Below are positions 35,817 to 44,765 of a stretch of 64,000 bases of DNA, piece by piece. Numbering within the stretch: the stretch's first letter is position 1; every line of letters begins with the position of its first letter. The notes beneath the pieces are model-generated. The model worked only from the letters and a program-made list of their open reading frames with translations. It was not told where the DNA came from and searched no databases. A program made the position numbers and the translations under genes. Location of the stretch: assembly GCA_030146705.1 (NCBI GenBank), contig JASLBE010000007.1:57482-121481 (forward strand), written 5' to 3'. Source of the DNA: Tissierellales bacterium (GTDB lineage: Bacteria > Bacillota > Clostridia > Tissierellales > Tissierellaceae).

Positions 35817-35840
35817 AAAAAAAGGGAGGCCAGGCCTCCC
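35817..35840 (-). terminator. Terminator after superoxide reductase
   Basis: On the minus strand GGGAGGC CTG GCCTCCC is followed by seven T. Confidence 0.9.
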
Positions 35841-35849
35841 AGGATTTTA

Positions 35850-36224
35850 TTAAGCTAATTTAATTTCTTTTTCATCTTCCCATAAACCGTGGATATTGCA
35901 GTATGATGTAGAAAGTATTTTTCCTGGTTTGTTAGTTTTAAACCTAACAGTTACACAAGGTTCAGCCAATAATTCTTCTTCACCATGAGCATTGAAGTCA
36001 AAAGTTCCAAGTTCTATTGGGAATTTAGCTCCTTCTGCTAGGAAATAAACTTTTATCCAAGAAATATGATGTTCTAAAGTATTTGGATGGGCAATTTCTT
36101 CACCAACAGCTACTTTAACTTCTACTAATTCGCCAGCTTTAACCGTTTCTGGTGCAATTATAGTAGGTACATGTTTTTCATTTTTCCAATCTCCACTTTG
36201 ATACATTGTGCTTAATTTACTCAT
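35850..36224 (-). CDS. Superoxide reductase (neelaredoxin/class II type)
   Basis: A 124-residue protein consisting only of the SOR catalytic domain. Iron ligands are H18 (with E16 and K17 of EKHVP), H46, H52, C109 and H112 (YCNIHGLW). It reduces superoxide to hydrogen peroxide without producing oxygen, the normal anaerobe defence. There is no N-terminal desulforedoxin domain. The start has GGAGG upstream, and the gene stands alone with its own terminator. Confidence 0.95.
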   Translation of the reverse strand: MSKLSTMYQSGDWKNEKHVPTIIAPETVKAGELVEVKVAVGEEIAHPNTLEHHISWIKVYFLAEGAKFPIELGTFDFNAHGEEELLAEPCVTVRFKTNKPGKILSTSYCNIHGLWEDEKEIKLA

Positions 36225-36400
36225 AATATAACCTCCACTAATATATTTTTATTTTATAAATAACCTTTTTATGCTACATTAGTATAATACCCTATGACTA
36301 TTTTAATAATCAGGAAAAATAAAATTATATTGATTTACATAGGTATATATTATTTCATTTTTGGAAAAGTGGGTATATTTAAATTACAAGGAGAGATTAG

Positions 36401-37546
36401 ATGTTTAACAAAGATATAGATTTAATTGCAACTTCAACCTTTGGTTTGGAGGCAATTGTAAGAAGAGAACTAGAAGGCCTGGGCTTTAATGATTTTAAGG
36501 TTGAAAATGGCAGGGTGAATTTCAAGGCTAAACTTGAAGATATTCCTAGGGCTAATCTTTGGCTAAGGGTTGCAGATAGGGTACTTTTAAAAATGGGAGA
36601 ATATAAGGTCTTAAGCTTTGCAGAACTTTATGATAAGACCTTTCAACTTCCTTGGGATGAGATTATACCTGAAAATGGTAATTTCATTGTAGAAGGTAAG
36701 TCTGTAAAGTCAAAGCTTTATAGTATTAGCGACAGCCAAAGTATTGTTGAAAAGGCAATAGTTGATAAGCTTAAAACCAAATATAAGGATGTAATGTGGT
36801 TTAAAAAAGATGGTCCAAGATATAGGGTGGAGGTTTCTATTTTAAAAGATATAGCCAGCCTAACCATAGATACATCTGGGGCTGGACTCCACAAAAGAGG
36901 CTACAGGACTAGGCAGGTTAGCGCTCCAATAAAAGAAACCCTGGCAGCAGCTATGATTTTATTATCCTACTGGAACAAGGACAGGGTTTTATTTGATCCT
37001 TTTTGTGGTTCGGGAACTATTCCAATTGAGGCAGCTATGATTGGAAGAAATATTGCACCTGGACTGGATAGGGAGTTTGATTTTGAAAACTGGGATATTA
37101 TAGACAAGGAAAACTGGAAGCAGGTAAAAAAAGATGCTTTTGAAGCCATTGACTATAAGTCAAACCTAGATATTTTAGCCTGTGACATAGATGTTAGGGC
37201 AGTAGACGCAGCCATAGAAAATGCTGAAAATTTAGGTCTAGAAGATGATATTGTCTTCTTAACTAAAGACTTCAGGAATATGACTTTAAAAAATGAGTAT
37301 GGTGTAGTTATAACTAATCCTCCTTATGGAGAAAGAATTGGTGAGGATAGGGAAGTAGAGAAGCTGTATAAGGACTTGGGAGAAAAATTTAAGGAACTAG
37401 ACACCTGGTCTGTTTATACAATAACTTCCCATAAGGGGTTTGAAAAAATTTATGGGAAGAAGGCAGATAGGAAGAGAAAGTTGTATAACGGCAGGATAGA
37501 AGTAGATTATTATCAATATTACGGACCTAGACCACCTAAAAAATAA
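36401..37546 (+). CDS. THUMP-domain class I RNA methyltransferase (RlmL N-domain/YpsC-like)
   Basis: A 381-residue methyltransferase. An N-terminal ferredoxin-like plus THUMP region (about 1-155) precedes a Rossmann methyltransferase with DPFCGSGTIPIEAAMI (SAM site) and TNPPYGERI (NPPY, N2-guanine type). Homologues (YpsC, RlmL N-half) methylate 23S rRNA guanine at N2. AAGGAGAG precedes the ATG. It is 26 bp upstream of the adenosyltransferase start. Confidence 0.9.
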   Translation: MFNKDIDLIATSTFGLEAIVRRELEGLGFNDFKVENGRVNFKAKLEDIPRANLWLRVADRVLLKMGEYKVLSFAELYDKTFQLPWDEIIPENGNFIVEGKSVKSKLYSISDSQSIVEKAIVDKLKTKYKDVMWFKKDGPRYRVEVSILKDIASLTIDTSGAGLHKRGYRTRQVSAPIKETLAAAMILLSYWNKDRVLFDPFCGSGTIPIEAAMIGRNIAPGLDREFDFENWDIIDKENWKQVKKDAFEAIDYKSNLDILACDIDVRAVDAAIENAENLGLEDDIVFLTKDFRNMTLKNEYGVVITNPPYGERIGEDREVEKLYKDLGEKFKELDTWSVYTITSHKGFEKIYGKKADRKRKLYNGRIEVDYYQYYGPRPPKK

Positions 37547-37572
37547 ATTGATTTATGAAAGGGGTAGCAAGT

Positions 37573-38112
37573 ATGAGTAATATTTATACAAGAACTGGAG
37601 ACAAGGGGCAAACAAGTTTATTTGATGGAGTTAGGGTTTCAAAAGATAGTGCTAGGGTTGAGGCTTATGGAACTGTAGACGAGCTAGGTTCATATATAGG
37701 TCTTTCAAAAAACCTTTTTAAGGGTGAAGAAATATATGATGAATTATTTAAGATACAAAATAGGCTTTTTGTAGTAGCTGGAACTTTAGCGACTGAAAAT
37801 AACGAAAAAGTAGCTCATGAAATAAGGCAGGAAGACATAGATAAGTTAGAAAAATTAGTAGATAAGTATATGGGTCAATTAAAAAATCCAGGAGGATTTA
37901 TTATACCTGGAACAAATGAAAGGGCTGGCCACCTACATGTGGCTAGAACTATTTGCAGGAGGGCTGAAAGAAGGGCCATAACTCTTTCTGGTATGGCTGA
38001 GGTTAACCCACTTATAATTAAGTATATTAATAGGTTGTCTGATACCCTATATGCTATGGCTAGGTTTAGTGAAGACGAAGAGCAAAAAGTAAACTATAGT
38101 GAAGACTTATAA
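37573..38112 (+). CDS. PduO-type cob(I)alamin adenosyltransferase
   Basis: A 179-residue protein. The N-terminal IYTRTGDKGQTSLFDG motif binds ATP and the C-terminal HVARTICRRAERR segment completes the active site. It converts cob(I)alamin to adenosylcobalamin for B12-dependent enzymes. The ATG at 37573 has AAAGGGG 8 bases upstream; the earlier ATG at 37555 has no ribosome site. Probably co-transcribed with the RNA methyltransferase and ended by a strong hairpin. Confidence 0.92.
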   Translation: MSNIYTRTGDKGQTSLFDGVRVSKDSARVEAYGTVDELGSYIGLSKNLFKGEEIYDELFKIQNRLFVVAGTLATENNEKVAHEIRQEDIDKLEKLVDKYMGQLKNPGGFIIPGTNERAGHLHVARTICRRAERRAITLSGMAEVNPLIIKYINRLSDTLYAMARFSEDEEQKVNYSEDL

Positions 38113-38121
38113 TTAATTTAT

Positions 38122-38164
38122 AATATCCACCTAAGATATTTTTATCTTTTGGTGGATATTATTT
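38122..38164 (+). terminator. Terminator after adenosyltransferase
   Basis: Long stem AATATCCACC...GGTGGATATT with an inner AAGATA/TATCTT stem, followed by ATTT. Confidence 0.75.
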
Positions 38165-38218
38165 CTTATATAGTATAAAATAGAGTTAGATAAAATAATA
38201 GATACATGGGTGATTTAA

Positions 38219-39349
38219 ATGTTAGGAATTAAGGCTCCTTTATTTAGTTTAGAGGATATAGAAGAACATTATAAGTTAAATTACCATGTTTTGGAAAGTA
38301 TGGCCGATTGGGTAAGGATATTAGATAAAAATGGTCAAGTAGTTTACGCAAATAGAGCTATGAAAGAAACATTGGGTAATGACATAATAAATAGGGAATG
38401 CAATATAAATTGTAAGCAAAATGAACCTTGTTGTTTTTGTATAGTGGAAAGAAGTATCCAAGGTGGCGAAACTATACAAAAGGAAGAGATAATTGATGGG
38501 AAGTATTATTCTGTAAAGGCCTCCCCTATTAGGGATAGCAAGGGAGAAATCCTAGGTGCTGTTGAGGTGTTTAGAGATGTTAACAGGGAAAGAAGCCTGG
38601 AAAAAAACCTACGTGCTCAAAATGCAAAGATGAGCAAGGACTTAAAGATAGCAAGAAAAATACAAGAAAAGATATTGCCAAGGAAAGGGCAAATTGGTAA
38701 GCTATATATAGACTATATTTACAAACCATCTGAAATGTTAAGTGGGGATATGTTTGATATATTCCACATAGATGATGAAAATATAGGGATTTATATTTCT
38801 GATGTTTCAGGCCATGGAGTATCTGCTTCAATGATGACTATGTTTATTAGGCAAAGTATGAGGTTTATCAAGGACGATATTTTAAGTCCTTCAGAAGCAT
38901 TGGTGGAGCTACACAAGAGATTCAGTACCTTAGAATTGGAGATAGATAAATATTTCACAATTTTTTACGGGGTCTTTAATAAAAAGACCTATGAGTTTAG
39001 GTATGCTAATGCTGGCCATAATTCTATCCCCCTTAGGTATGATGAGGATAAGGATGTTGTAAATGGGCTGGAGATAAGTGGTTTTCCCATATCCTTATTG
39101 TTTGATGAGGTGGCCTATAAGGAGGAAAAAATCCAACTTGAAAAAGGGGATAAGTTATTATTCTATACTGATGGGGTTACAGAGGTTAGAAACTCCAAAG
39201 ATGTTGAATTTGGTATGGAAAATATTATAAAAAGTATTAAAAATAGTAATGGCAATGTATTAAATGATTTAGTTGAAGGAATAGGTTACTATGGCCAAGG
39301 AGATATAGTTGATGATTTTGCCATTATTTTGTTAGAGGTTTTATCTTGA
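38219..39349 (+). CDS. PAS-domain PP2C (SpoIIE/RsbU-type) phosphatase
   Basis: A 376-residue protein: PAS sensor (about 20-125), short coiled linker (125-150), PP2C/SpoIIE phosphatase (160-376) with metal-binding D177 (SGDMFD), D195 (SDVSGHG) and later YTDG and DDF aspartates. Within the PAS core is a cysteine cluster C61-x3-C65-x5-C71-C72-x-C74, suitable for an Fe-S cluster, metal or heme. Such proteins dephosphorylate anti-anti-sigma factors, but no anti-sigma pair is nearby. The ATG has GGGTGAT 4 bases upstream. Monocistronic. Confidence 0.88.
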   Translation: MLGIKAPLFSLEDIEEHYKLNYHVLESMADWVRILDKNGQVVYANRAMKETLGNDIINRECNINCKQNEPCCFCIVERSIQGGETIQKEEIIDGKYYSVKASPIRDSKGEILGAVEVFRDVNRERSLEKNLRAQNAKMSKDLKIARKIQEKILPRKGQIGKLYIDYIYKPSEMLSGDMFDIFHIDDENIGIYISDVSGHGVSASMMTMFIRQSMRFIKDDILSPSEALVELHKRFSTLELEIDKYFTIFYGVFNKKTYEFRYANAGHNSIPLRYDEDKDVVNGLEISGFPISLLFDEVAYKEEKIQLEKGDKLLFYTDGVTEVRNSKDVEFGMENIIKSIKNSNGNVLNDLVEGIGYYGQGDIVDDFAIILLEVLS

Positions 39350-39352
39350 TAG

Positions 39353-39384
39353 GACCTGATCTAGAACTTTTAGTTCTGGTCAGC
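39353..39384 (+). terminator. Possible weak terminator
   Basis: AGAAC TTTT A GTTCT with flanking GACC/GGTC pairing and a bulge, between the phosphatase and crt genes; no T tract follows. Confidence 0.4.
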
Positions 39385-39418
39385 TACTAAATAATTTTAA
39401 AGTAAAGGAGTGGATAGT

Positions 39419-40198
39419 GTGGAATTCGAAAACTTAATATTCGAGAAAAAGGGTAACATAGGTATTTTATCAATTAATAGGCCTGAAGCACTAAATGCTT
39501 TAAATTCTGCAGTTATTGAAGAATTAGATAAGGCAGTTGATATGATAAAAGCAGATGATGAAGTATATGTTGTTATACTAACAGGAGCTGGAAGATCTTT
39601 TGTTGCAGGAGCAGATATTGCTGAAATGCAAAGCCTAAACTCGGTTGAAGGAAGAAGTTTTGGGGAAAAAGGACTTGCAGTTTTTAGAAAATTAGAAATC
39701 TTGGAAAAACCAGTAATAGCAGCTGTAAATGGTTTTGCCCTAGGTGGGGGTTGTGAACTTTCCCTAGCAGCAGATATTAGGATAGCTTCTGAGAAGGCAT
39801 TATTTGGCCAACCTGAAGCTGGTCTTGGTATAACTCCAGGTTTTGGAGGAACCCAAAGGCTTCCAAGGATTGTTGGCGAAGGCATAGCCAAGGAACTTAT
39901 TTTTACTGCTCAAAATATAAAGGCTGATGAAGCTTATAGGATAGGGCTAGTAAATAAGGTTGTTAGTCCAGAAGATTTAATGGACGAGGCTATGAAGATG
40001 GCTGAAAAAATAGCAGCCAATGCCCAATATGCAGTTAGGTATTGTAAAGAGGCTATTAATAGAGGAATTCAAACAGATATTGATACTGGATCAGCTATTG
40101 AAAAGGACCTGTTTGGATTATGTTTTGCAACAGAAGACCAAAAAGAAGGTATGGCAGCGTTTTTAGAAAAGCGTAAGCCTAACTATAAATTAAAGTAA
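39419..40198 (+). CDS. crt: Enoyl-CoA hydratase / crotonase
   Basis: A 259-residue crotonase-fold enzyme. The oxyanion-hole segments (AGADIAEM, ALGGGCEL) and both catalytic glutamates are present (E113 and E133). It hydrates crotonyl-CoA to 3-hydroxybutyryl-CoA and back in butyrate metabolism. The GTG at 39419 is preferred over the GTG at 39410: AAGGAG (39405-39410) is 8 bases from the former and overlaps the latter. It is followed after 64 bp by hbd, its partner enzyme. Confidence 0.92.
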   Translation: MEFENLIFEKKGNIGILSINRPEALNALNSAVIEELDKAVDMIKADDEVYVVILTGAGRSFVAGADIAEMQSLNSVEGRSFGEKGLAVFRKLEILEKPVIAAVNGFALGGGCELSLAADIRIASEKALFGQPEAGLGITPGFGGTQRLPRIVGEGIAKELIFTAQNIKADEAYRIGLVNKVVSPEDLMDEAMKMAEKIAANAQYAVRYCKEAINRGIQTDIDTGSAIEKDLFGLCFATEDQKEGMAAFLEKRKPNYKLK

Positions 40199-40262
40199 CT
40201 TAAAATAGTAATAGTAGTAGTTAAAAAAGTAGTTAACAAAATTTTGTGGAGGTGCTTTTGTA

Positions 40263-41117
40263 ATGAAAACAATAGGTATTTTAGGTAGAGGAACAATGGC
40301 AGGGGGAATTGCTCAAATTTGTGCACAAACTGACCATAAGGTATTAATGTGGGTAAGAAGTATTGATCCAGAAAACCCAAGAGCTAGTATAGCTGGAGTT
40401 GAAAAGGGGCTTGGAAGGCTTGTTAAGAAAGAAAGAATGGACCAAGCTGAAATGGATAAAATCCTAGGAAATATAGAAATTACCACAAAATATGAAGACT
40501 TAAAAGATTGTGACCTAATAGTAGAAGCCATAGCAGAAAATATGGATGTTAAGAGAGAAACATTCGGAGCACTAGATGAAATTTGTAAAGATGAAACAAT
40601 ATTTGCTACAAATACATCTTCTTTATCAATAACTGAAATAGCTAGTTCAACTAATAGGCCAGACAGGGTTATAGGAATGCACTTCTTCAACCCAGTACCA
40701 ATGATGAAATTAGTTGAGGTTATAAAAGGCATAGCTACTTCAGATGAAACTAGAGACAAAATTGTTGCACTATCAGAAAAGTTAGGAAAGACACCAGTAG
40801 ATGTAGAAGAAGCTCCAGGCTTTGTTGTAAATAGGATTCTTATACCACTTGTAAATGAAGGTGTTGGAATTTTAGCAGAGGGATTAGCTTCAGCTAAGGA
40901 TATAGATACAGCAATGAAACTTGGTGCCAACCACCCAATGGGACCTCTTGAGCTAGGAGATTTAATCGGACTTGATGTATGTCTTGCTATTATGGATGTA
41001 CTGTATGAAGAGTTTGGTGATTCTAAATATAGGGCTCACCCACTTTTAAGAAAGATGGTTAGGGGTAACCAATTAGGTAGGAAAACTGGAATAGGATTCC
41101 ACGACTACAGAAAATAA
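40263..41117 (+). CDS. hbd: 3-hydroxybutyryl-CoA dehydrogenase
   Basis: A 284-residue NAD(P)-dependent dehydrogenase. The dinucleotide motif GRGTMAGG replaces the usual GAGTMGxG but keeps its glycines; catalytic S119/S120, H140, E152 and N190 are in place. It interconverts acetoacetyl-CoA and 3-hydroxybutyryl-CoA. GGAGGTG lies before the ATG. Thiolase, butyryl-CoA dehydrogenase and Etf genes that usually accompany crt-hbd are not in the window. Confidence 0.94.
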   Translation: MKTIGILGRGTMAGGIAQICAQTDHKVLMWVRSIDPENPRASIAGVEKGLGRLVKKERMDQAEMDKILGNIEITTKYEDLKDCDLIVEAIAENMDVKRETFGALDEICKDETIFATNTSSLSITEIASSTNRPDRVIGMHFFNPVPMMKLVEVIKGIATSDETRDKIVALSEKLGKTPVDVEEAPGFVVNRILIPLVNEGVGILAEGLASAKDIDTAMKLGANHPMGPLELGDLIGLDVCLAIMDVLYEEFGDSKYRAHPLLRKMVRGNQLGRKTGIGFHDYRK

Positions 41118-41135
41118 AAGTTTACTTTAAAATAC

Positions 41136-41168
41136 AAAAAAGGTGAAGACTTGTCTTCACCTTTTTTT
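41136..41168. terminator. Terminator between hbd and murC
   Basis: AAAAAAGGTGAAGAC / GTCTTCACCTTTTTT with a TT loop; convergent genes on both sides. Confidence 0.92.
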
Positions 41169-41180
41169 ATTATTTATAAT

Positions 41181-42575
41181 TTAAATAACTGCCTTTTGTT
41201 CCTCGAGAAGCTCCTCCCCAAGTTCAAAAATATTTCCAGCCCCCATAGTAACAACTGTGTCATTATCCTTAGTAGAACTTACTATAAAATTTTTAATTTC
41301 ATCAAAGCTACTTAGGTAGATGGCATCTGTATTTTTTATGGCTGCAACTAGGTCTTTTGAATGGATAGAACCATCATCTAATTCTCTAGCAGCATAGATG
41401 TCAGTAATTATTACATGGTCAGCATACTTAAATGACTCTGCAAAGCTATTAAATAATTTTTGAGTCCTAGTGAAGGTATGGGGTTGAAAGATACAGTAAA
41501 GATCTCCAGTAGGATTGGCCTCCTTTAGGGCCTTTAGTGTAACATTTATTTCTGTTGGGTGGTGGGCGTAGTCATCAAGAACCCTTACCTTGTTATAGTA
41601 GCCTTTAAACTCAAGCCTTCTTCCTACACCAGTATACATAGCAATATTTTCTTTTATAAAGCTTATAGGTAGTCCATAAACATGGGAGGCTGCAATTCCT
41701 GCTAGGGAATTATATATATTATGGATTCCGATTATATTAACCAAGAAATTATCTATAAATTCTCCATCTATATAAAGGTCAAAAGTTGTATTGTGGCCAC
41801 TTGTTTTTATATTGGAAGCCTTATAATTAGGGTTGCCCTCAAGACCAAAAGTTAGGACCTTGGCCTTAGTAGTTTCAATAACCTTATCCTTATTTACATC
41901 ATCATTATTTATAATTAAGTACCCGCCCTCTTCTATGTTAGATGCAAATATCCTAAAGGTATCTACAATATGGTCTATACTTTTAAAGTAGTCCAAATGG
42001 TCCTCATCCATATTCATAATAATAGCTATACTAGGAAAGTACTTTAAAATATTCCCCTTGTATTCACAGGCTTCTGTTAGTAGGCAGTCTCCATTTCCAA
42101 GCTTTACATTTCCACCGATTTCTTCTAGTTGGCCACCTAATAAAATAGTAGGGTCTATATCGCTGTGGCTTAAGATGGTTGAAATAATACTAGTAGTTGT
42201 AGTTTTTCCGTGGGTTCCAGAAATAGCAATTGATTGCTTATAGTTCCTCATTAGGGCCCCTAGGAAGGTTGCCCTATCTACTAGTTTTATACCTTTTTTC
42301 TCAGCTGTTAAAAGTTCATCATTATCCTTCCTAATAGCATCAGTGTAAATAACTAGGTCTACATCATCCTCTATATTTGCCCCAACCTGGCCTATATATA
42401 CTTTTCCCCCTAGTTTTTCAAGCCTATTTAAAATTTTACTCTCCTTAATATCTGAGCCACTAACCCTATACCCCTTAGATATTAAAATTTCAGCAAGTCC
42501 GCTCATAGATATTCCACCTATACCAATAAAATGTATATGGGAATAATTCTTATCATCTATATCAAATTCAAACAT
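41181..42575 (-). CDS. murC: UDP-N-acetylmuramate-L-alanine ligase
   Basis: A 464-residue Mur ligase. N-terminal UDP-binding GIGGISMSGLAEIL (18-31), ATP-binding GTHGKTT (120-126), central and C-terminal Mur domains (LDDYAHHPTEI). It adds L-Ala to UDP-MurNAc in peptidoglycan synthesis. AGGAGG lies 6 bases before the ATG. Divergent from spoVG with a 206-bp gap that contains a 16-bp palindrome (42629-42644). Confidence 0.96.
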   Translation of the reverse strand: MFEFDIDDKNYSHIHFIGIGGISMSGLAEILISKGYRVSGSDIKESKILNRLEKLGGKVYIGQVGANIEDDVDLVIYTDAIRKDNDELLTAEKKGIKLVDRATFLGALMRNYKQSIAISGTHGKTTTTSIISTILSHSDIDPTILLGGQLEEIGGNVKLGNGDCLLTEACEYKGNILKYFPSIAIIMNMDEDHLDYFKSIDHIVDTFRIFASNIEEGGYLIINNDDVNKDKVIETTKAKVLTFGLEGNPNYKASNIKTSGHNTTFDLYIDGEFIDNFLVNIIGIHNIYNSLAGIAASHVYGLPISFIKENIAMYTGVGRRLEFKGYYNKVRVLDDYAHHPTEINVTLKALKEANPTGDLYCIFQPHTFTRTQKLFNSFAESFKYADHVIITDIYAARELDDGSIHSKDLVAAIKNTDAIYLSSFDEIKNFIVSSTKDNDTVVTMGAGNIFELGEELLEEQKAVI

Positions 42576-42628
42576 AAGTAACCTCCTAATAAAAAAGCAC
42601 GCATCATCTTGATAAATTATATCATAGT

Positions 42629-42644
42629 CTTTAAATATTTAAAG
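42629..42644. repeat. 16-bp palindrome upstream of murC
   Basis: CTTTAAATATTTAAAG, a perfect AT-rich dyad near the -35 region of a possible murC promoter (TATAAT on the minus strand at 42622-42617). It could be an operator or just composition. Confidence 0.35.
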
Positions 42645-42781
42645 TATTATATTAAAATTAGAGAAAAATAAAAAGAACTATAATTTTGAGAAAATTGCAA
42701 AAGATACTGGAAAATTTAAAGAAAGTAGTATAGAATAGTAGGCAATAGGGACAGTCTATAAATACAGAAAGGGTGAAAAAT

Positions 42782-43114
42782 GTGCAAGTAACAGACGTTA
42801 GGATCAGGAAGATTTATGAAGAGGGAAAAATGAAGGCCATTGTGTCAGTAACTTTTAATGACCAGTTTGTGGTGCATGATATTAAGATTATTGATGGTGA
42901 GAATGGTTTATTTATTGCTATGCCAAGCAGGAAAATTGGAGAAGGTGAATTTAGGGATATCGCCCATCCAATAAACAGTGATACTAGGTCTATGATTCAA
43001 GATGCAGTTTTTGAAAGCTATGAAAAAGAACTTGAACTACTAAAGTCACAAGCTGATGAAGAAGGAGTTGAAGAAGTAGAGACATATGTAGATGTGGACA
43101 CTGTTATAGAATAA
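42782..43114 (+). CDS. spoVG: SpoVG septation/RNA-binding regulator
   Basis: A 110-residue SpoVG. The canonical start [10 protein letters not shown] and the [18 protein letters not shown] segment are typical. SpoVG binds nucleic acids and affects cell division and envelope genes, not only sporulation. The GTG at 42782 is chosen over GTG at 42773 because AAAGGGTGA (42767-42775) is about 6 bases upstream and the family begins here. Separated from glmU by a terminator. Confidence 0.93.
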   Translation: MQVTDVRIRKIYEEGKMKAIVSVTFNDQFVVHDIKIIDGENGLFIAMPSRKIGEGEFRDIAHPINSDTRSMIQDAVFESYEKELELLKSQADEEGVEEVETYVDVDTVIE

Positions 43115-43174
43115 AGAAATACATTCATTGATAGGATTACTTTGTAGTCTTAAATAAAAAAATAATAGATACTT

Positions 43175-43209
43175 AAAATAATGGAGGCCCAGGCCTCCAT
43201 TATTTTTTT
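43175..43209 (+). terminator. Terminator after spoVG
   Basis: AAAATAATGGAGGCC / GGCCTCCATTATTTT with CA loop and seven T; about 60 bp after the spoVG stop. Confidence 0.9.
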
Positions 43210-43382
43210 AATAATACTAACTATATTAAATATTATTAAATCCTTTTTAATTTAGCTGGAAAAATGATAGAATGTAGTTTAGGGATTATTTTAAGTAAAT
43301 TCAACCTGTAACAAAAATATAGACTTATTTACTAAGGGCTATAGAATAGATATGAGACAAATTAAAGAAAGAGGTGTTACAT

Positions 43383-44750
43383 ATGAATATTTCTATTATA
43401 TTGGCTGCTGGGGAAGGAACTAGGATGAAGTCTAAGTATTCTAAGGTTCTCCACCAGGTTTGCAATAAACCAATACTAGAATATGTAATAGAAGCTAGTA
43501 AGGGGGCCAATGTAGAGAAAAATATTGTAGTTGTTGGAGCCAATGAAGATGAGGTTAGGGCTAGGTTTGGGGAAAATGTAGTCTTAAAGAGGCAGGAAAT
43601 AGGAGACAAATTTCCTTATGGGACAGGCTATGCAGTTATGCAGGCTGTAGATGAAATTAAAGATGATGATACGGTCCTAATATTATATGGAGATACTCCT
43701 CTTATAAGGGAAGAAACTATTTCTAACTTTATGGCCTACCATAAGAATAAGGATTATGATGCTACAATTTTAACTTCCCTACTGGATAATCCTAAGGGAT
43801 ATGGTAGAATTGTTAGGGAAGCCAATGGGGACATTTTAAAGATTGTTGAAGATAAGGATGCTTCAATTGAAGAAAAACTTATTAAGGAAATAAATTCTGG
43901 TATCTATATTTTTAAGGGGCAACTCCTTAAGGAGTCCTTGGAAGAGATAGATAATAATAATGCCCAAAATGAATATTATGTAACAGATGTTATAGAAATT
44001 TTAAAGAATAAGGGTTATAATGTTGGAGGATACATTGTAGAAGATAAGGAAGATATTCTAGGGGTGAATTCTAGGGTTCAGCTGGCTGTATGTGAGAAAA
44101 TTATGAGAAGGAGAAATAATGAAAAGCATATGGAGATGGGAGTTACTATAATAGACCCTGAAAATACTTATATTGATGGAAGTGTGGAAATTGGACAGGA
44201 CACTATTATCTATCCAGGTGTAATCTTAGAGGGAGCAACCACTATTGGTAGTGATTGTGTTATTAGGCAGAATACTAGAATTATAGACACAACTATTGGA
44301 AATAATGTATATATAGAGGCTTCAGTAATAGAGGAGAGCAAGATTAATAACAATACAAAAATAGGACCTTATGCCCATTTAAGACCTAATAGTAATATAG
44401 GGGAAAATGTTAAACTGGGCAATTTTGTTGAGGTTAAAAACTCTAATATAGGAAACAATACTAAGTCCTCCCACCTAACATACATAGGTGATGCAGACTT
44501 AGGTGAGGATATAAATGTAGGTTGTGGGGTTGTATTTGTTAATTATGATGGCGAAAACAAATTTAGGAGTACTGTTGGAGATGGTTCTTTTATAGGTTGC
44601 AATTCTAATATTATTTCTCCAAGGAAGATAGAGGAAAATACTTATATTGCTGCTGGTTCTACAATAGATAAGGATGTAGAAACAGGAGATTTGGCCATTG
44701 CAAGAGCAAGACAGGAAAACAAAAAAAACTGGGTAAACAAGAAAAAATAA
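43383..44750 (+). CDS. glmU: Bifunctional UDP-GlcNAc pyrophosphorylase / GlcN-1-P acetyltransferase
   Basis: A 455-residue protein. The N-terminal uridylyltransferase starts with LAAGEGTRMKS (7-17); the C-terminal half is a left-handed beta helix of hexapeptide repeats (IGPYAHLRP, LGNFVEVKNS). It makes UDP-GlcNAc for the cell wall. The ATG at 43383 has AGAGGTG 6 bases upstream; the GTG at 43374 lies inside that site. First gene of the operon glmU-prs-pth-mfd. Confidence 0.96.
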   Translation: MNISIILAAGEGTRMKSKYSKVLHQVCNKPILEYVIEASKGANVEKNIVVVGANEDEVRARFGENVVLKRQEIGDKFPYGTGYAVMQAVDEIKDDDTVLILYGDTPLIREETISNFMAYHKNKDYDATILTSLLDNPKGYGRIVREANGDILKIVEDKDASIEEKLIKEINSGIYIFKGQLLKESLEEIDNNNAQNEYYVTDVIEILKNKGYNVGGYIVEDKEDILGVNSRVQLAVCEKIMRRRNNEKHMEMGVTIIDPENTYIDGSVEIGQDTIIYPGVILEGATTIGSDCVIRQNTRIIDTTIGNNVYIEASVIEESKINNNTKIGPYAHLRPNSNIGENVKLGNFVEVKNSNIGNNTKSSHLTYIGDADLGEDINVGCGVVFVNYDGENKFRSTVGDGSFIGCNSNIISPRKIEENTYIAAGSTIDKDVETGDLAIARARQENKKNWVNKKK

Positions 44751-44765
44751 TTGGGAGGAACAGTA

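Noticed and set aside
40199..40262. Short AGT-rich repeat between crt and hbd
   Set aside because: A run of TAGTAGTAGT-type bases without regular units; looks like low-complexity spacer.
39397..40930. Long antisense open frames opposite crt and hbd
   Set aside because: They lack ribosome sites and family motifs and simply mirror the codon bias of the genes on the plus strand, which carry full catalytic motifs.
42700..42781. Sigma-H promoter for spoVG
   Set aside because: GGAAAAT and GAAT elements can be picked but the spacing does not fit the AGGATTT-N13/14-GAAT pattern.
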